Source: a virus
Reading direction: 5' to 3' (one strand)
Virus record (IMG/VR): IMGVR_UViG_3300006789_007485
Coordinates: 1-47,330 of that record
DNA: 47,330 nucleotides
Position 1 is the first letter of the stretch, and each line of letters starts with the position of its first letter. Of this stretch, positions 17,107 through 25,439 are shown piece by piece. The notes under the pieces were generated by a model. The model saw only the letters and a program-made list of their open reading frames with translations, made no database searches and was not told the origin of the DNA. The position numbers and the translations under genes are program-made.

Positions 17107-17526
17107 ATGAATAATTATAATCATGAGTGGTACGAGATGAGTAGTCATCCGGGATGGTTTGAGTGCGAATTTTGTCCGCTTCAAAAGCACGGAGAAGAAG
17201 TAAAGAAGGGAGAAGAAATAGTAGATTACTGTCCTTCGCGACTTCTTACTGCATTAAAATGTTCTGAGGAAAAATCTCGCATATTTGGACCATTAAATAG
17301 CACTGCCGATGCCGCCAAGGCTTGGGAGAAGAAGATAAGAAGAGAGTTAGAAGAAGAAATTGGCATTTGGAAAGAAGCTGGTGAAGATTACCAGAATATG
17401 GCTCTTAAATGGCATAATGCTGTGACTCGTGCAGAAAGAGCCGAAGCCTTGAACGCTTCTCTGCAGCAAGAAATAGAGGCTAAGGTTCAGCATGCCTACA
17501 CAGCTATAAGGTCTGAGGAGAGCTAA
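17107..17526 (+). CDS. Hypothetical protein (139 aa) with Cys pair and coiled coil
   Basis: N-terminal WFECEFCPLQKHGEE and a later YCPS could form a small zinc site; residues about 70-135 are predicted coiled coil rich in Glu, Ala and Lys. The function is unknown. AAAGGAG lies upstream of ATG 17107. Confidence 0.65.
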   Translation: MNNYNHEWYEMSSHPGWFECEFCPLQKHGEEVKKGEEIVDYCPSRLLTALKCSEEKSRIFGPLNSTADAAKAWEKKIRRELEEEIGIWKEAGEDYQNMALKWHNAVTRAERAEALNASLQQEIEAKVQHAYTAIRSEES

Positions 17527-17535
17527 ATTTTTATT

Positions 17536-17934
17536 ATGCTAGAACTTACAGAAGAAGAAGTCTCTCTCTCAAAAAGGGCTTTGTCTTGCGCCAATTGGCG
17601 TTGGAAAATAGGAATGAGAGGCGGAGTTCCTGGCGACTGGTACCGTGCGTGTGATCAATCAGAAAAGATATATTGGCATGGAGAGACCAATGGAGGATGG
17701 ACCATTGAGGTTGGTAGTGATTGGATTCCAGACTTTAGGGATGCGGCAACGCTAGGCTGCCTATTGGAAATAGTTAGAGAAATTTCTGGAGATCCGTGGC
17801 TTTATGTCTATGTTAGGTCTAGAGCAGATGGATCGGAGCACGAATGGACGGGCACCGTATGGGATGAGCGCTTTTCCGCCGATAGCGAAGAGGGCGTTCT
17901 TGTGAAAATGCTGGAGAGCTTAAATGAGTCGTAA
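17536..17934 (+). CDS. Hypothetical protein (132 aa), paralogue of 18386-18736
   Basis: It contains WIPDFRDAATLGCLLEIVREI, which matches WLPDLNDAATIGCLIALARI in the gene 450 bp downstream. This pattern recurs in small phage proteins of unknown function. Both proteins also share a W-rich N-terminal segment and an acidic C-terminal segment (EGVLVKMLESL / EAIVAIFE). The ATG lies 9 bp after the previous stop. Confidence 0.7.
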   Translation: MLELTEEEVSLSKRALSCANWRWKIGMRGGVPGDWYRACDQSEKIYWHGETNGGWTIEVGSDWIPDFRDAATLGCLLEIVREISGDPWLYVYVRSRADGSEHEWTGTVWDERFSADSEEGVLVKMLESLNES

Positions 17935-18382
17935 TCTATGTACATCATCTTGTGAAAGCTGTGGATATACTGTTCGATTGTCAGATATCCGAGGAAAGCC
18001 AATAGAGTTTCGGCAATATGGAAAGTATGCTCCGCAGCTTGGCTGCAGGTTTGATTGCCATTGCGGGGAAGTGTACTTCGCTATTTGGAGGGCCCAAGAA
18101 CAATTTTGGGGCAGAAAGGCATTGTCTGACGGGTCTTGGAAGAAGCCAACTCTTGATATCAATGGATATGAATTTGACAATAATGAGCATGGAAAGTTTG
18201 CAATTGAGCATGCCAGTCATACGGAGGAGACAGGGGTTTTTACCATTGATCTTTCTCATTATGCAGCATACAATGATGAGAAGTGCGGCAATTCCTTCCT
18301 AGAAGAGCAGATTCTTAATGGAGAAAAGGATCCACGGCATTTGTGTGTAGATAACGCTCTTGATACACAGCTGGTGTGGTAG
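17924..18382 (+). CDS. Zinc-ribbon hypothetical protein (152 aa)
   Basis: An N-terminal CESCGYTVRL and CRFDCHCGE form a probable four-Cys zinc ribbon. The remainder is not recognised. The gene overlaps the preceding one by 11 bp in another frame. Confidence 0.68.
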   Translation: MSRNLCTSSCESCGYTVRLSDIRGKPIEFRQYGKYAPQLGCRFDCHCGEVYFAIWRAQEQFWGRKALSDGSWKKPTLDINGYEFDNNEHGKFAIEHASHTEETGVFTIDLSHYAAYNDEKCGNSFLEEQILNGEKDPRHLCVDNALDTQLVW

Positions 18383-18385
18383 AAG

Positions 18386-18736
18386 GTGGCCAACGAAGAG
18401 CTGTCAAAGCGTCTGCTTGCATGTTCACGATTTCAATGGATACCTGGAATGTTGGGACGAGATGGGCCCGTAACACAACGAATATTTGATTATAAAATTC
18501 CTGATAAAGAAAGATGGCTGCCAGACTTAAACGATGCAGCTACGATCGGTTGTTTGATAGCCTTGGCCCGCATTATCTATAAGGATAATTCTCTTATAAT
18601 TGCATCTATTGATTATGGGCCCGGAGGAATTATGTGGCAAGCAAGAAAGACTATTGGAGGGGTTTGGCTTAGTGAGCGTCATTATCCCTCAGAGGCAGAG
18701 GCTATAGTCGCAATTTTTGAAAATAAAATAAAATGA
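18386..18736 (+). CDS. Hypothetical protein (116 aa), paralogue of 17536-17934
   Basis: Starts at GTG 18386, 3 bp after the previous stop. It carries WLPDLNDAATIGCLIALARI, aligned with the similar motif of the gene at 17536, so the two appear to come from a local duplication with the zinc-ribbon gene between them. Function unknown. Confidence 0.68.
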   Translation: MANEELSKRLLACSRFQWIPGMLGRDGPVTQRIFDYKIPDKERWLPDLNDAATIGCLIALARIIYKDNSLIIASIDYGPGGIMWQARKTIGGVWLSERHYPSEAEAIVAIFENKIK

Positions 18737-18743
18737 GGTTAAT

Positions 18744-19202
18744 ATGAAAAGAAACAAACCATTATCACCAACCATGAAGCGTAAATTTGAGCGATCAGGA
18801 TGTGTCTTCAAAGAGCATCCAGACGATGATGAGCATAGGCAAATCGGAGGAGGAAGCGGCCTCGGACTATGTGGATTCGGGCCGGATGGAGGCTTTATTG
18901 CTCCCGAAAGTGACGGCGATTATTTCAGGTGGCTAGCCAGATCTGGAATATATGCTCCCCTTAGGGCTGACTCTGCTCATAGCTCCGCATCAATAGGCAA
19001 GATAGGAATAGGAGAATATGCTGGCAAATGGGCCGGATGGTCACATCGAGCAAGCTTAATGTTTGGAATAGGTGATCTTTTGTTTGAGGAGAAATATGTT
19101 CTTACTGATGAAACTTTATTTCGAAATGCAGGAGAAGTTGTTATAAAAACGGAAGAGCAAGCAAGACAGGCTGCTTCTAATTTCTCAAAATATGTCTCTT
19201 AG
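18744..19202 (+). CDS. Hypothetical protein (152 aa)
   Basis: Glycine-rich centre followed by GKWAGWSHRASLMFGIGD, a motif I have seen in small phage proteins of unknown function. No catalytic motif visible. ATG 18744 follows GAGG. Confidence 0.68.
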   Translation: MKRNKPLSPTMKRKFERSGCVFKEHPDDDEHRQIGGGSGLGLCGFGPDGGFIAPESDGDYFRWLARSGIYAPLRADSAHSSASIGKIGIGEYAGKWAGWSHRASLMFGIGDLLFEEKYVLTDETLFRNAGEVVIKTEEQARQAASNFSKYVS

Positions 19203-19212
19203 GAATGTCAAT

Positions 19213-19617
19213 ATGAAAAAGGAAACTTTGGAAGAATTTCGTCAGCGGTTACATAGCGGACATGTTAATACGGACTCTATAATTGAGTAGCTATGGGAGG
19301 CTAACAACGTCATTAATACTCTTAGAGATGAGTCTGTTTTTCTAGAAAAACTAGCTGTGTTTGAGCACAAACAGTGGGCTCATTGGACTAAATATATGTT
19401 AAAAACACTAGACCCTCTCTTATCATATGGTCAAGGCGTTGTTCTTGAGGCAATAAAGCAAGGGCAGAAAGATGAGGACGCTATTTTTGCAATAGATGCG
19501 GTAAGACGTTGGTGGAAGCAGATTGACACGCCTTATTTTAAGCTTTCTGAGAAAGAAAAAGAATCTGATAGAGAATGGGCTCGAAAAGTAATGAATATAG
19601 TTGTTCCAATAAATTAA
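19213..19617 (+). pseudogene. Gene interrupted by an in-frame amber codon
   Basis: ATG 19213 opens a frame (MKKETLEEFRQRLHSGHV) that meets TAG at 19288-19290 and then continues in the same frame to 19617. The downstream part contains LAVFEHKQWAHWTKYML and EKEKESDREWARKVM, a pattern of a small phage protein family of unknown function. The only later starts are a GTG at 19357 without a ribosome site. It may be a nonsense-broken gene, a shortened gene starting at 19357, or local read-through; TAG is a normal stop elsewhere in the window. Confidence 0.5.
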
Positions 19618-19626
19618 AAAAATTTT

Positions 19627-19965
19627 ATGAAAACATTAACAAAAGTACATGAGGAGCAGGCAGAAAAAGAGAGAATTAACCTCGAAGACAGAATGATTGC
19701 AAGAAAAAGGCTTTTAGAAAGCTCTGCCTCTATACTTCCACTTGAAGGTAGAGTCTCGAATAGACTTATTTATAGAGAACTTTTAAAGAAAAAAATCCAT
19801 GTTTCTTCTCGTAACATTATGTCCAATGTTGCTTGTGATAATTGCAAAACAGAACTAGTCTTCAAAAGCCCTGATTCTATCGTTATGAGCTATCCTCCGC
19901 GACGATGTGTTGTATGCGTTGGTTGCGGATTTAGCGGCCATCTGAGGTTGAACGCAAATGTTTAA
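19627..19965 (+). CDS. Zinc-ribbon hypothetical protein (112 aa)
   Basis: Helical N-terminal half, then CDNCKTELVF and CVVCVGCGFSG, a four-Cys zinc site. It resembles small phage zinc-ribbon proteins of unknown function. It overlaps the next gene by 8 bp. Confidence 0.68.
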   Translation: MKTLTKVHEEQAEKERINLEDRMIARKRLLESSASILPLEGRVSNRLIYRELLKKKIHVSSRNIMSNVACDNCKTELVFKSPDSIVMSYPPRRCVVCVGCGFSGHLRLNANV

Positions 19966-20437
19966 CAAAATAGAGATGTGGAGAGATGAGGACGAAACTG
20001 GAGTCTCTGGAATCGGAAAGGTTGCAGAAGGCGTAAGGTTTAGCGATGGGAAGATCGCATTAAGATGGCTAACTAGCACTAGCTCTACTTGCCTTTATGA
20101 CTCTTATGGTGATGTTCTGGCAATTCATGGTCACGGAGGGAAAACAAGGTTCATAATATGCGGAACTCCGTGGAAACGCGGAAAGGAAGATGCGATACAA
20201 GATGCTGCAGAGAACGCTCCCTTCAACTGCATTAGGGGAGGTCGAAAGGCTCCGCCCCCTATTAAAAGAGTAGAGTGGACTCTTCCAGCGTGGATAACAA
20301 AGGATGAAGAAGAAGCCTATCTCGCAGGCTATGAGGCCGGCTGCATAAGCCTTTACGGAGAAGAATGGGAGACTTGTTCGTGGGAATGGCACAGCACAGT
20401 TTCAATAGGAGGTATAACGAATGTCGGACAGAAATGA
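19958..20437 (+). CDS. Hypothetical protein (159 aa)
   Basis: The N-terminal half follows a recurrent small-protein pattern: RDEDETGVSGIGKVAEGV, FSDGKIALRW, then IHGHGGKTRF. The family is widespread in phages and bacteria but has no known function. The C-terminal half (AYLAGYEAGC) looks like a separate short domain. Overlaps both neighbours. Confidence 0.7.
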   Translation: MFNKIEMWRDEDETGVSGIGKVAEGVRFSDGKIALRWLTSTSSTCLYDSYGDVLAIHGHGGKTRFIICGTPWKRGKEDAIQDAAENAPFNCIRGGRKAPPPIKRVEWTLPAWITKDEEEAYLAGYEAGCISLYGEEWETCSWEWHSTVSIGGITNVGQK

Positions 20438-20795
20438 CGTAGTGGCTTTGTCTGGAACGATAATTAGCCTTAGAGATTCGCTACGCAAACTAGACGCACA
20501 TTTGCGCAAAGTTTACATGCTTGGAGCAGAAGGTTTGGATAAAAATCTGTTGGCCAAAGATCTAGTGAAGGCAGACGGCCTACTTTTGGGGACAGAGACT
20601 TCTCTGGAAGGTCACTTAAAAAAAGTAAGAGCTGTTGAGCTAAGAAAGCAGGCCAAAAGCTTTTATGCTGAAGAAAAGTTTTTGATTGACAAAGGATGCT
20701 GTGCCGACCTTGAGTATTGCGATATTGCATCAACATGGTTTACGGCAGCTACAGCATTAGAGGTCGAAGCCGATAGACTAGAGGGTAATAAATGA
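20421..20795 (+). CDS. Hypothetical protein (124 aa), coiled coil
   Basis: Mainly helical, with a heptad-like region at residues 5-75 and an ALEVEADRLEG end. No function recognised. Overlaps the previous gene by 17 bp and the next by 4 bp (ATGA). Confidence 0.65.
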   Translation: MSDRNDVVALSGTIISLRDSLRKLDAHLRKVYMLGAEGLDKNLLAKDLVKADGLLLGTETSLEGHLKKVRAVELRKQAKSFYAEEKFLIDKGCCADLEYCDIASTWFTAATALEVEADRLEGNK

Positions 20796-21193
20796 ACAAG
20801 GAAATTACAAAGTTAATATTAAAACTAAGAAAGGCTGTAGAAGGAGAAGTCTCTGGCCAGCATCCAATGCTAAATCGTGTGGCTTGGAATAAAGTCGAAG
20901 ACTCTTTTTCGGCTATGTTTTCTCAGAATCAGCAAAAATATGGAAGAGATCCTCGCTTAGATCCTATAGGGGCGAAAGTTAGGAAGACTTTGAACGATCG
21001 TAATGAGAAAGAGATTATTCTTAACGCTCAGCGTTCCGAAATAGAAGATGCTCATTTAGCTCTTGATGCAGAAGGAGTTCCTCGCAAGCATCAAGATGAC
21101 GAGGGAACTCCAATGGGATTCTCTCTTAAGCAGCGGATCAATCTTCTTCTGGATAGAAAAAGAGAGGAGCATGGGGACAACCTTAAGGAGTAA
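20792..21193 (+). CDS. Hypothetical protein (133 aa)
   Basis: Helical charged protein (start MNKEITKLILKLRKAVEG), no family recognised. The frame stays open beyond its TAA for 45 more codons; those codons are treated here as a separate small gene. Its own stop region AAGGAGTAA doubles as a ribosome site. Confidence 0.65.
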   Translation: MNKEITKLILKLRKAVEGEVSGQHPMLNRVAWNKVEDSFSAMFSQNQQKYGRDPRLDPIGAKVRKTLNDRNEKEIILNAQRSEIEDAHLALDAEGVPRKHQDDEGTPMGFSLKQRINLLLDRKREEHGDNLKE

Positions 21194-21331
21194 ACGGCAA
21201 GAGCCTGTGCAGAAGCGCTGAAAGAAATTGCCTCTAGATTCAAGACAGATCACTACCTATGGCCATCAGCGGAAGTAGCTGATTGGATATATAAGAAGTC
21301 TGAATTCCTCATAAAAAAGGAAGAGAGATGA
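21194..21331 (+). CDS. Possible 45-aa gene with ACG in place of ATG
   Basis: Directly after AAGGAG-TAA comes ACGGCAAGAGCC, in frame with ALKEIASRF and PSAEVADWIY, then a TGA that overlaps the next ATG (ATGA). The codons read like protein, the 3' coupling is typical of this operon, and no normal start exists. A single T-to-C change would explain it. It is either a gene that lost its start or a rare ACG start. It could also be a C-terminal extension cut off by the preceding TAA. Confidence 0.4.
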   Translation, partial: TARACAEALKEIASRFKTDHYLWPSAEVADWIYKKSEFLIKKEER

Positions 21332-21687
21332 CATTCGGACAAAAGGAAATAGATGAAATTTATAATTTGCTATCGGAGCTGAACTCTAGTAAATGGGAGC
21401 GGGTAGCGGAACGCCTTGCAGATGAAGGTCCTGATATAATTGCTGCTCTTTTAAATAAGGTTGAGTCTCTAAAAGAAGAGCGGGACGCATGGATGGAGAC
21501 TGCGAGGCAAGAGTCCAGAAATAGAGATTATTACAGAGGCCTTCTTGAGAAAACATCGTCTTATCTTGGCGTAGCTATTTTTACGCAAGATGATAGAGGC
21601 ATATCCGAGAGCCCTCCTCTCTCCAAAGTTCCAGAGCTAGTCAAAGATCTCAGTTTGCAGACTGGAGGATTATCAAATGAACGATAA
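21328..21687 (+). CDS. Hypothetical protein (119 aa)
   Basis: Acidic, helical, with a coiled-coil stretch (KVESLKEERDAWMETARQ). Function unknown. Overlaps the upstream small frame by ATGA and the next gene by 11 bp. Confidence 0.65.
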   Translation: MTFGQKEIDEIYNLLSELNSSKWERVAERLADEGPDIIAALLNKVESLKEERDAWMETARQESRNRDYYRGLLEKTSSYLGVAIFTQDDRGISESPPLSKVPELVKDLSLQTGGLSNER

Positions 21688-22105
21688 AGATCAATATAGT
21701 CTTATGAAAGAATATCTGGAAAGCAATAGGCCGGAAGAAGAGTTTCCAACTGGAACTCTCATGGGAGGGCCAAGGCATGACTTTGAAAAAGATGAGGTAA
21801 GGCGTTTGCGTCTTGAGTTAAAAGATCTTCGTGCTTCACATTCCTACCTGTGCGATCGCATTAACGAAATAGCAGAAGAGATAGGCCCAAAAGAGTCTGA
21901 AGGTATGTACGGGATCTGCAATCTTTTAAATGGCGCACTAGCGGCCTCTTCTTGGGCACCTTTTCTTGAGCGAAGTGAAAATGACATTAAGGCAGAAGCA
22001 TTGATGGAAGCCGCTAAAGATGCCGAGCCCATGAAAGATGGAGCCGGGATAAATGCAATGATCGATTGGCTTCGCTCTAGGGCGGCAGTAATCAAAAAGG
22101 GCTAA
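21677..22105 (+). CDS. Hypothetical protein (142 aa)
   Basis: Acidic helical protein (RLELKDLRASHSYLCDR) with no recognised domain. Part of the overlapping operon. Confidence 0.65.
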   Translation: MNDKDQYSLMKEYLESNRPEEEFPTGTLMGGPRHDFEKDEVRRLRLELKDLRASHSYLCDRINEIAEEIGPKESEGMYGICNLLNGALAASSWAPFLERSENDIKAEALMEAAKDAEPMKDGAGINAMIDWLRSRAAVIKKG

Positions 22106-22121
22106 GCCCAGAGGAGAGGAT

Positions 22122-22829
22122 ATGAGTGATCTATATGGGGGAGAGAGAGTAATCGTTGATGCCTGCAACATATGCGGGGCGCCTATATATGATTTCGCTA
22201 TATGGTATGGAATTACTCCCCCACCACGTCAATATAGCTGCCTCTGCAGAGGCAACAAGTTGGATGTGCAGTTAATGGAATTTCTTCGAAATTCATATCC
22301 AAAGAAGGAAAAGCCTCCTATGGCCTGGGAGTGTTCTCGCTGCAATGCTATTAACGCTCCACATGTAAGCTCTTGCTCTTGCACCGCCTTGGATGATTCC
22401 GACCTAGAAAATGGTGACGATGAGGGCTTAGATGTAGTTAGATTTAATCATGAATTTCATGATCAAGTTTGCATTCACTGTAATTTATCTGACCTTTGCG
22501 AGGAAACAGAGTGCCCGGCGTTGCTAAGAGATGAGGTAGAGCGCTTGTTTGACTTCAATGAAAGCGGCTTAATGTGTTCTAAGCATTGGATTCATCCGTC
22601 AAAATGTTGTTCTGGATCATACTCAACACGCCTTGTCAGCCAGGGCCTCTCTGGGAGGCTGGACAAGCTTCAAGGAAAGCTCAATATAGCCAAGCCTTTG
22701 CTAGAAGAGATTCAGAAGACACTGAGACTAATAGAATCTGGTGTCATCCCTTTTCATAGGGTTCCTCGAAAAACTGCCCCACTATTGCTAGGGCTAATTA
22801 CTGTTGCCTTAGCGAAAATGGAAGAATAG
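22122..22829 (+). CDS. Cys-rich zinc-binding hypothetical protein (235 aa)
   Basis: At least three metal-binding groups: CNICGAPIYDF with CLC, WECSRCNAINAPHVSSCSC (a zinc ribbon), and CIHCNLSDLCEETEC. The C-terminal third is helical. Likely a nucleic-acid or protein adaptor, but no family is recognised. GAGAGGA precedes ATG 22122. Confidence 0.7.
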   Translation: MSDLYGGERVIVDACNICGAPIYDFAIWYGITPPPRQYSCLCRGNKLDVQLMEFLRNSYPKKEKPPMAWECSRCNAINAPHVSSCSCTALDDSDLENGDDEGLDVVRFNHEFHDQVCIHCNLSDLCEETECPALLRDEVERLFDFNESGLMCSKHWIHPSKCCSGSYSTRLVSQGLSGRLDKLQGKLNIAKPLLEEIQKTLRLIESGVIPFHRVPRKTAPLLLGLITVALAKMEE

Positions 22830-22833
22830 TAAA

Positions 22834-23142
22834 ATGGCCAGAATATCTGTCTGCAATCGCCATGCAGCCCTTGTCTGTCTGTCGCGCATTAGGCTCTCTT
22901 TTAATGGCACAAGCGGTTTTCTGAGGCCTAATCAGGTTAGGATTTTGAGCCCCTGTCAGCTTTGCAATAATTCTATTGCAACAGAATATGGTCCGCATGA
23001 AAAAGATCCGGACGCTTTGCCGGCGACCTTGATGATTTTTGAGCATGGCTTTTTTCAAGATGCTGGAGCTGTTAACAGCCAGATGGATATAATGCAAGAC
23101 GCAGCTGATTTGGCAAAATCAATTATTTTTAAAAGATATTAA
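22834..23142 (+). CDS. Hypothetical protein (102 aa)
   Basis: Small protein with a few Cys residues (SPCQLCNN). Function unknown. It is the last member of the small-gene run; a 29-bp gap precedes the RNA-repair genes. Confidence 0.6.
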   Translation: MARISVCNRHAALVCLSRIRLSFNGTSGFLRPNQVRILSPCQLCNNSIATEYGPHEKDPDALPATLMIFEHGFFQDAGAVNSQMDIMQDAADLAKSIIFKRY

Positions 23143-23171
23143 TATTTTGTTATAAATCGCAAAGGAATATC

Positions 23172-25439
23172 ATGTTTAAAATTTCATCTGAAAACTCAGA
23201 AGAGAGAAGAGCGTACGCTCTTCTTGGCTTTCTTTCAAAGCTGACGGAAGACTTCGGAAGCTTTGTTTCGCCAAGTGGCAAGAGCGTAAAGATCGCGGAT
23301 CATATTTATGTCGTCGGAGGAGCAGTTAGAAACTACTTAATCAATAAGCCTGTTAAGGATATAGATATAGTTATTGACGCAGTGAATTTGAGTGTTGACG
23401 GAAAAAGGCGAGATGCAAAGTGGCTTGCTGATTTAATCGTGAAAAATTCTCCAAAAGAAGGCTGTGTAGAGAGAAGTCCTCCGAATAACTTTGGAGTAGA
23501 ACTTGTTCATGTTAAAGGCGATTGGTTTATAGACGGAGTAAATCTTAAAGGCGAGGATATCGAAATTGCTTATGCTAGAACGGAAACGTATAAGCCGGGA
23601 GGCTTTAAGCCTGATCATGTAGAGAAAGCTACAATAGAAGAAGATTCGCTAAGGCGAGAGTTTACTGTAAACACTTTGTTGTGGAAGTTTTCGGATCTAA
23701 AGGAAAAGGGCCCGAGCAAAGAAATCGTAATAGATCCTCTTGGAGTTGGACTCAGAGATCTAGAGAATAATGTTTTGGATACGCCATTGGATCCCAAGCA
23801 AACCTTTAAAGATGACTCTACTCGAATGATGCGAGTAATGAAGTTTCAGTTTAAATATGGATTCGATGTTGCACCTAGAGTAACAGAAGCTCTCCGATCT
23901 AATCCAGAATACATAAGAAACGCAGAACCTAACGTCTTGGCCGACTTGCTGAAGAATACCATCTTAAATCAAGACAGATATCTAGATGCCCTCGAAGAGA
24001 TGAAGAGTAATCTAATCCTTGAGGAAATAGTTCAGCTCTTAGATGAAAATGAAGCGTTTAGAGCTTCGATTATGAGCTGGATCCATGATAAAAAAGATTT
24101 AAACTTCTTATTTGACCTCTTGGATTACGGTCTGCCCGTTGGTGATAAGATTTCTTTTTTACCGGAAGAAGAGCGGTTTATGTTTAGAACAAATATCAAA
24201 GGCCTACCAAAATTTGATCAGTACGAATATTTGCGAGGACTGAAGAGCCCTGGAAACTTGATTAAAGATAAGTCATTTTTTATGACGCTTTATAACTCCG
24301 CAAAAGAGTTAAGTCCAGACTTATCTAGAGCAGAATTTAATGCAAATTATTATCAACCGGAGGCAAAGAGGGTTCTTCTGAACAAACCAGAAGTAGCCTT
24401 CTCTCCGGAGGCCCTCAGAAAAGAGGTAGAGGACGCAGTTATGAAAAAGATAGATTTGAATCCGGCCATAAGAGGCGGCTTTGTAGATGTAAGGCTGGAT
24501 AAGTTGGCAGGCTATCTATACAACATAAAGCAGGAACAATACGCAAATTCAACTCTTCTTTTAAAGACTTCGGGAACTAACTATGAAGAGGAGTTAAGTA
24601 GAATGATTCCGCAGGGCAGTGGAGATATTTATGTCTTTGATATGGACGACACCTTGTTCTGGACTCCTGATTGGGCAGACCATGTTGCTTTAAGCGAAGA
24701 GAATGTTGCAGTAAGTGTATCAGAAGAGTATCCAATGATATTCGGAAAGGCAATCAGCCTTATAAATAAGATTAATTCAACTCCAGAAAATTACGTGCGA
24801 AAAAATAAAGATGGTACCATTAACGAGTCTTTGCTAGAAAGAGCAAGGGCATTTCTTCCATTTTCTTTGCGAAAGAAGATTGTCGACATCCCTGTATTAG
24901 GCAAAAAAAACCAAACAATATTTGTACTTACCGCAGGCAATGGAAGCGAGGTCTCTATTAATGATTATAAGGAACTATTTTCATCAAAAAACCAAAAACT
25001 TTTTGATATGCGAGCAAAGTATTATCCTAATGCAGTTGTAATTACTGGTGATCCGAATTTCTACAAAATACCAGAAACACTTGGAACGATTCCAAATGAT
25101 GAGATTATCCCCATCTATAGAGAGCACGCTGCGAACTCTTATGTCCTAACTGCAAGAGAGGCCGCGCAGGGGATGTCAGAAGGAGTTATAAGCAGATTAG
25201 CCTCTCTGGGGCTTCCTGCTCCGCTAAAAGTTTTTACAAGACCTGCTGGCATGTCTGGTAGCGAATACAAAGGCTATGTAATAGGTGAGCTCGCAAAGCA
25301 GCCTAAAATCACAAGTATAACATTTTACGATGACAATAAAAGATATATAAATGGCATCCGCAAGATTTTGAGAGAAAACTATTTCGAATTTGAAGACAAA
25401 GTAACTCTAAATCTAGTAAGCATTGAGGCTAAACCGTAA
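23172..25439 (+). CDS. CCA-type nucleotidyltransferase fused to a HAD phosphatase (RNA-repair protein)
   Basis: A 755-residue two-domain protein. Residues about 45-240 are a class II tRNA nucleotidyltransferase/poly(A)-polymerase head: VVGGAVRNYL, the metal-binding KDIDIVID, LRREFTVNTLLW, and DPLGVGLRDLE followed by FKDDSTRMMRVMKF. A helical region follows. Residues about 487-755 are a HAD phosphatase: VFDMDDTLFWTP (nucleophile Asp), YVLTAR (motif II), a Lys before the end and FYDDN (acidic motif IV). The HAD part resembles the RNA-repair HAD domains called Swiss-Army-Knife type, which remove terminal phosphates. The two activities fit tRNA 3'-end repair: phosphate removal, then CCA addition. 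Its stop overlaps the start of a 2H phosphoesterase (TAATG). ATG 23172 has AAAGGA upstream. Confidence 0.87.
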   Translation: MFKISSENSEERRAYALLGFLSKLTEDFGSFVSPSGKSVKIADHIYVVGGAVRNYLINKPVKDIDIVIDAVNLSVDGKRRDAKWLADLIVKNSPKEGCVERSPPNNFGVELVHVKGDWFIDGVNLKGEDIEIAYARTETYKPGGFKPDHVEKATIEEDSLRREFTVNTLLWKFSDLKEKGPSKEIVIDPLGVGLRDLENNVLDTPLDPKQTFKDDSTRMMRVMKFQFKYGFDVAPRVTEALRSNPEYIRNAEPNVLADLLKNTILNQDRYLDALEEMKSNLILEEIVQLLDENEAFRASIMSWIHDKKDLNFLFDLLDYGLPVGDKISFLPEEERFMFRTNIKGLPKFDQYEYLRGLKSPGNLIKDKSFFMTLYNSAKELSPDLSRAEFNANYYQPEAKRVLLNKPEVAFSPEALRKEVEDAVMKKIDLNPAIRGGFVDVRLDKLAGYLYNIKQEQYANSTLLLKTSGTNYEEELSRMIPQGSGDIYVFDMDDTLFWTPDWADHVALSEENVAVSVSEEYPMIFGKAISLINKINSTPENYVRKNKDGTINESLLERARAFLPFSLRKKIVDIPVLGKKNQTIFVLTAGNGSEVSINDYKELFSSKNQKLFDMRAKYYPNAVVITGDPNFYKIPETLGTIPNDEIIPIYREHAANSYVLTAREAAQGMSEGVISRLASLGLPAPLKVFTRPAGMSGSEYKGYVIGELAKQPKITSITFYDDNKRYINGIRKILRENYFEFEDKVTLNLVSIEAKP

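Noticed and set aside
19213-19617. Genome-wide TAG recoding
   Set aside because: Many genes in the window end in TAG at sensible positions, so TAG is a normal stop here; only this gene shows an internal TAG with continued coding.
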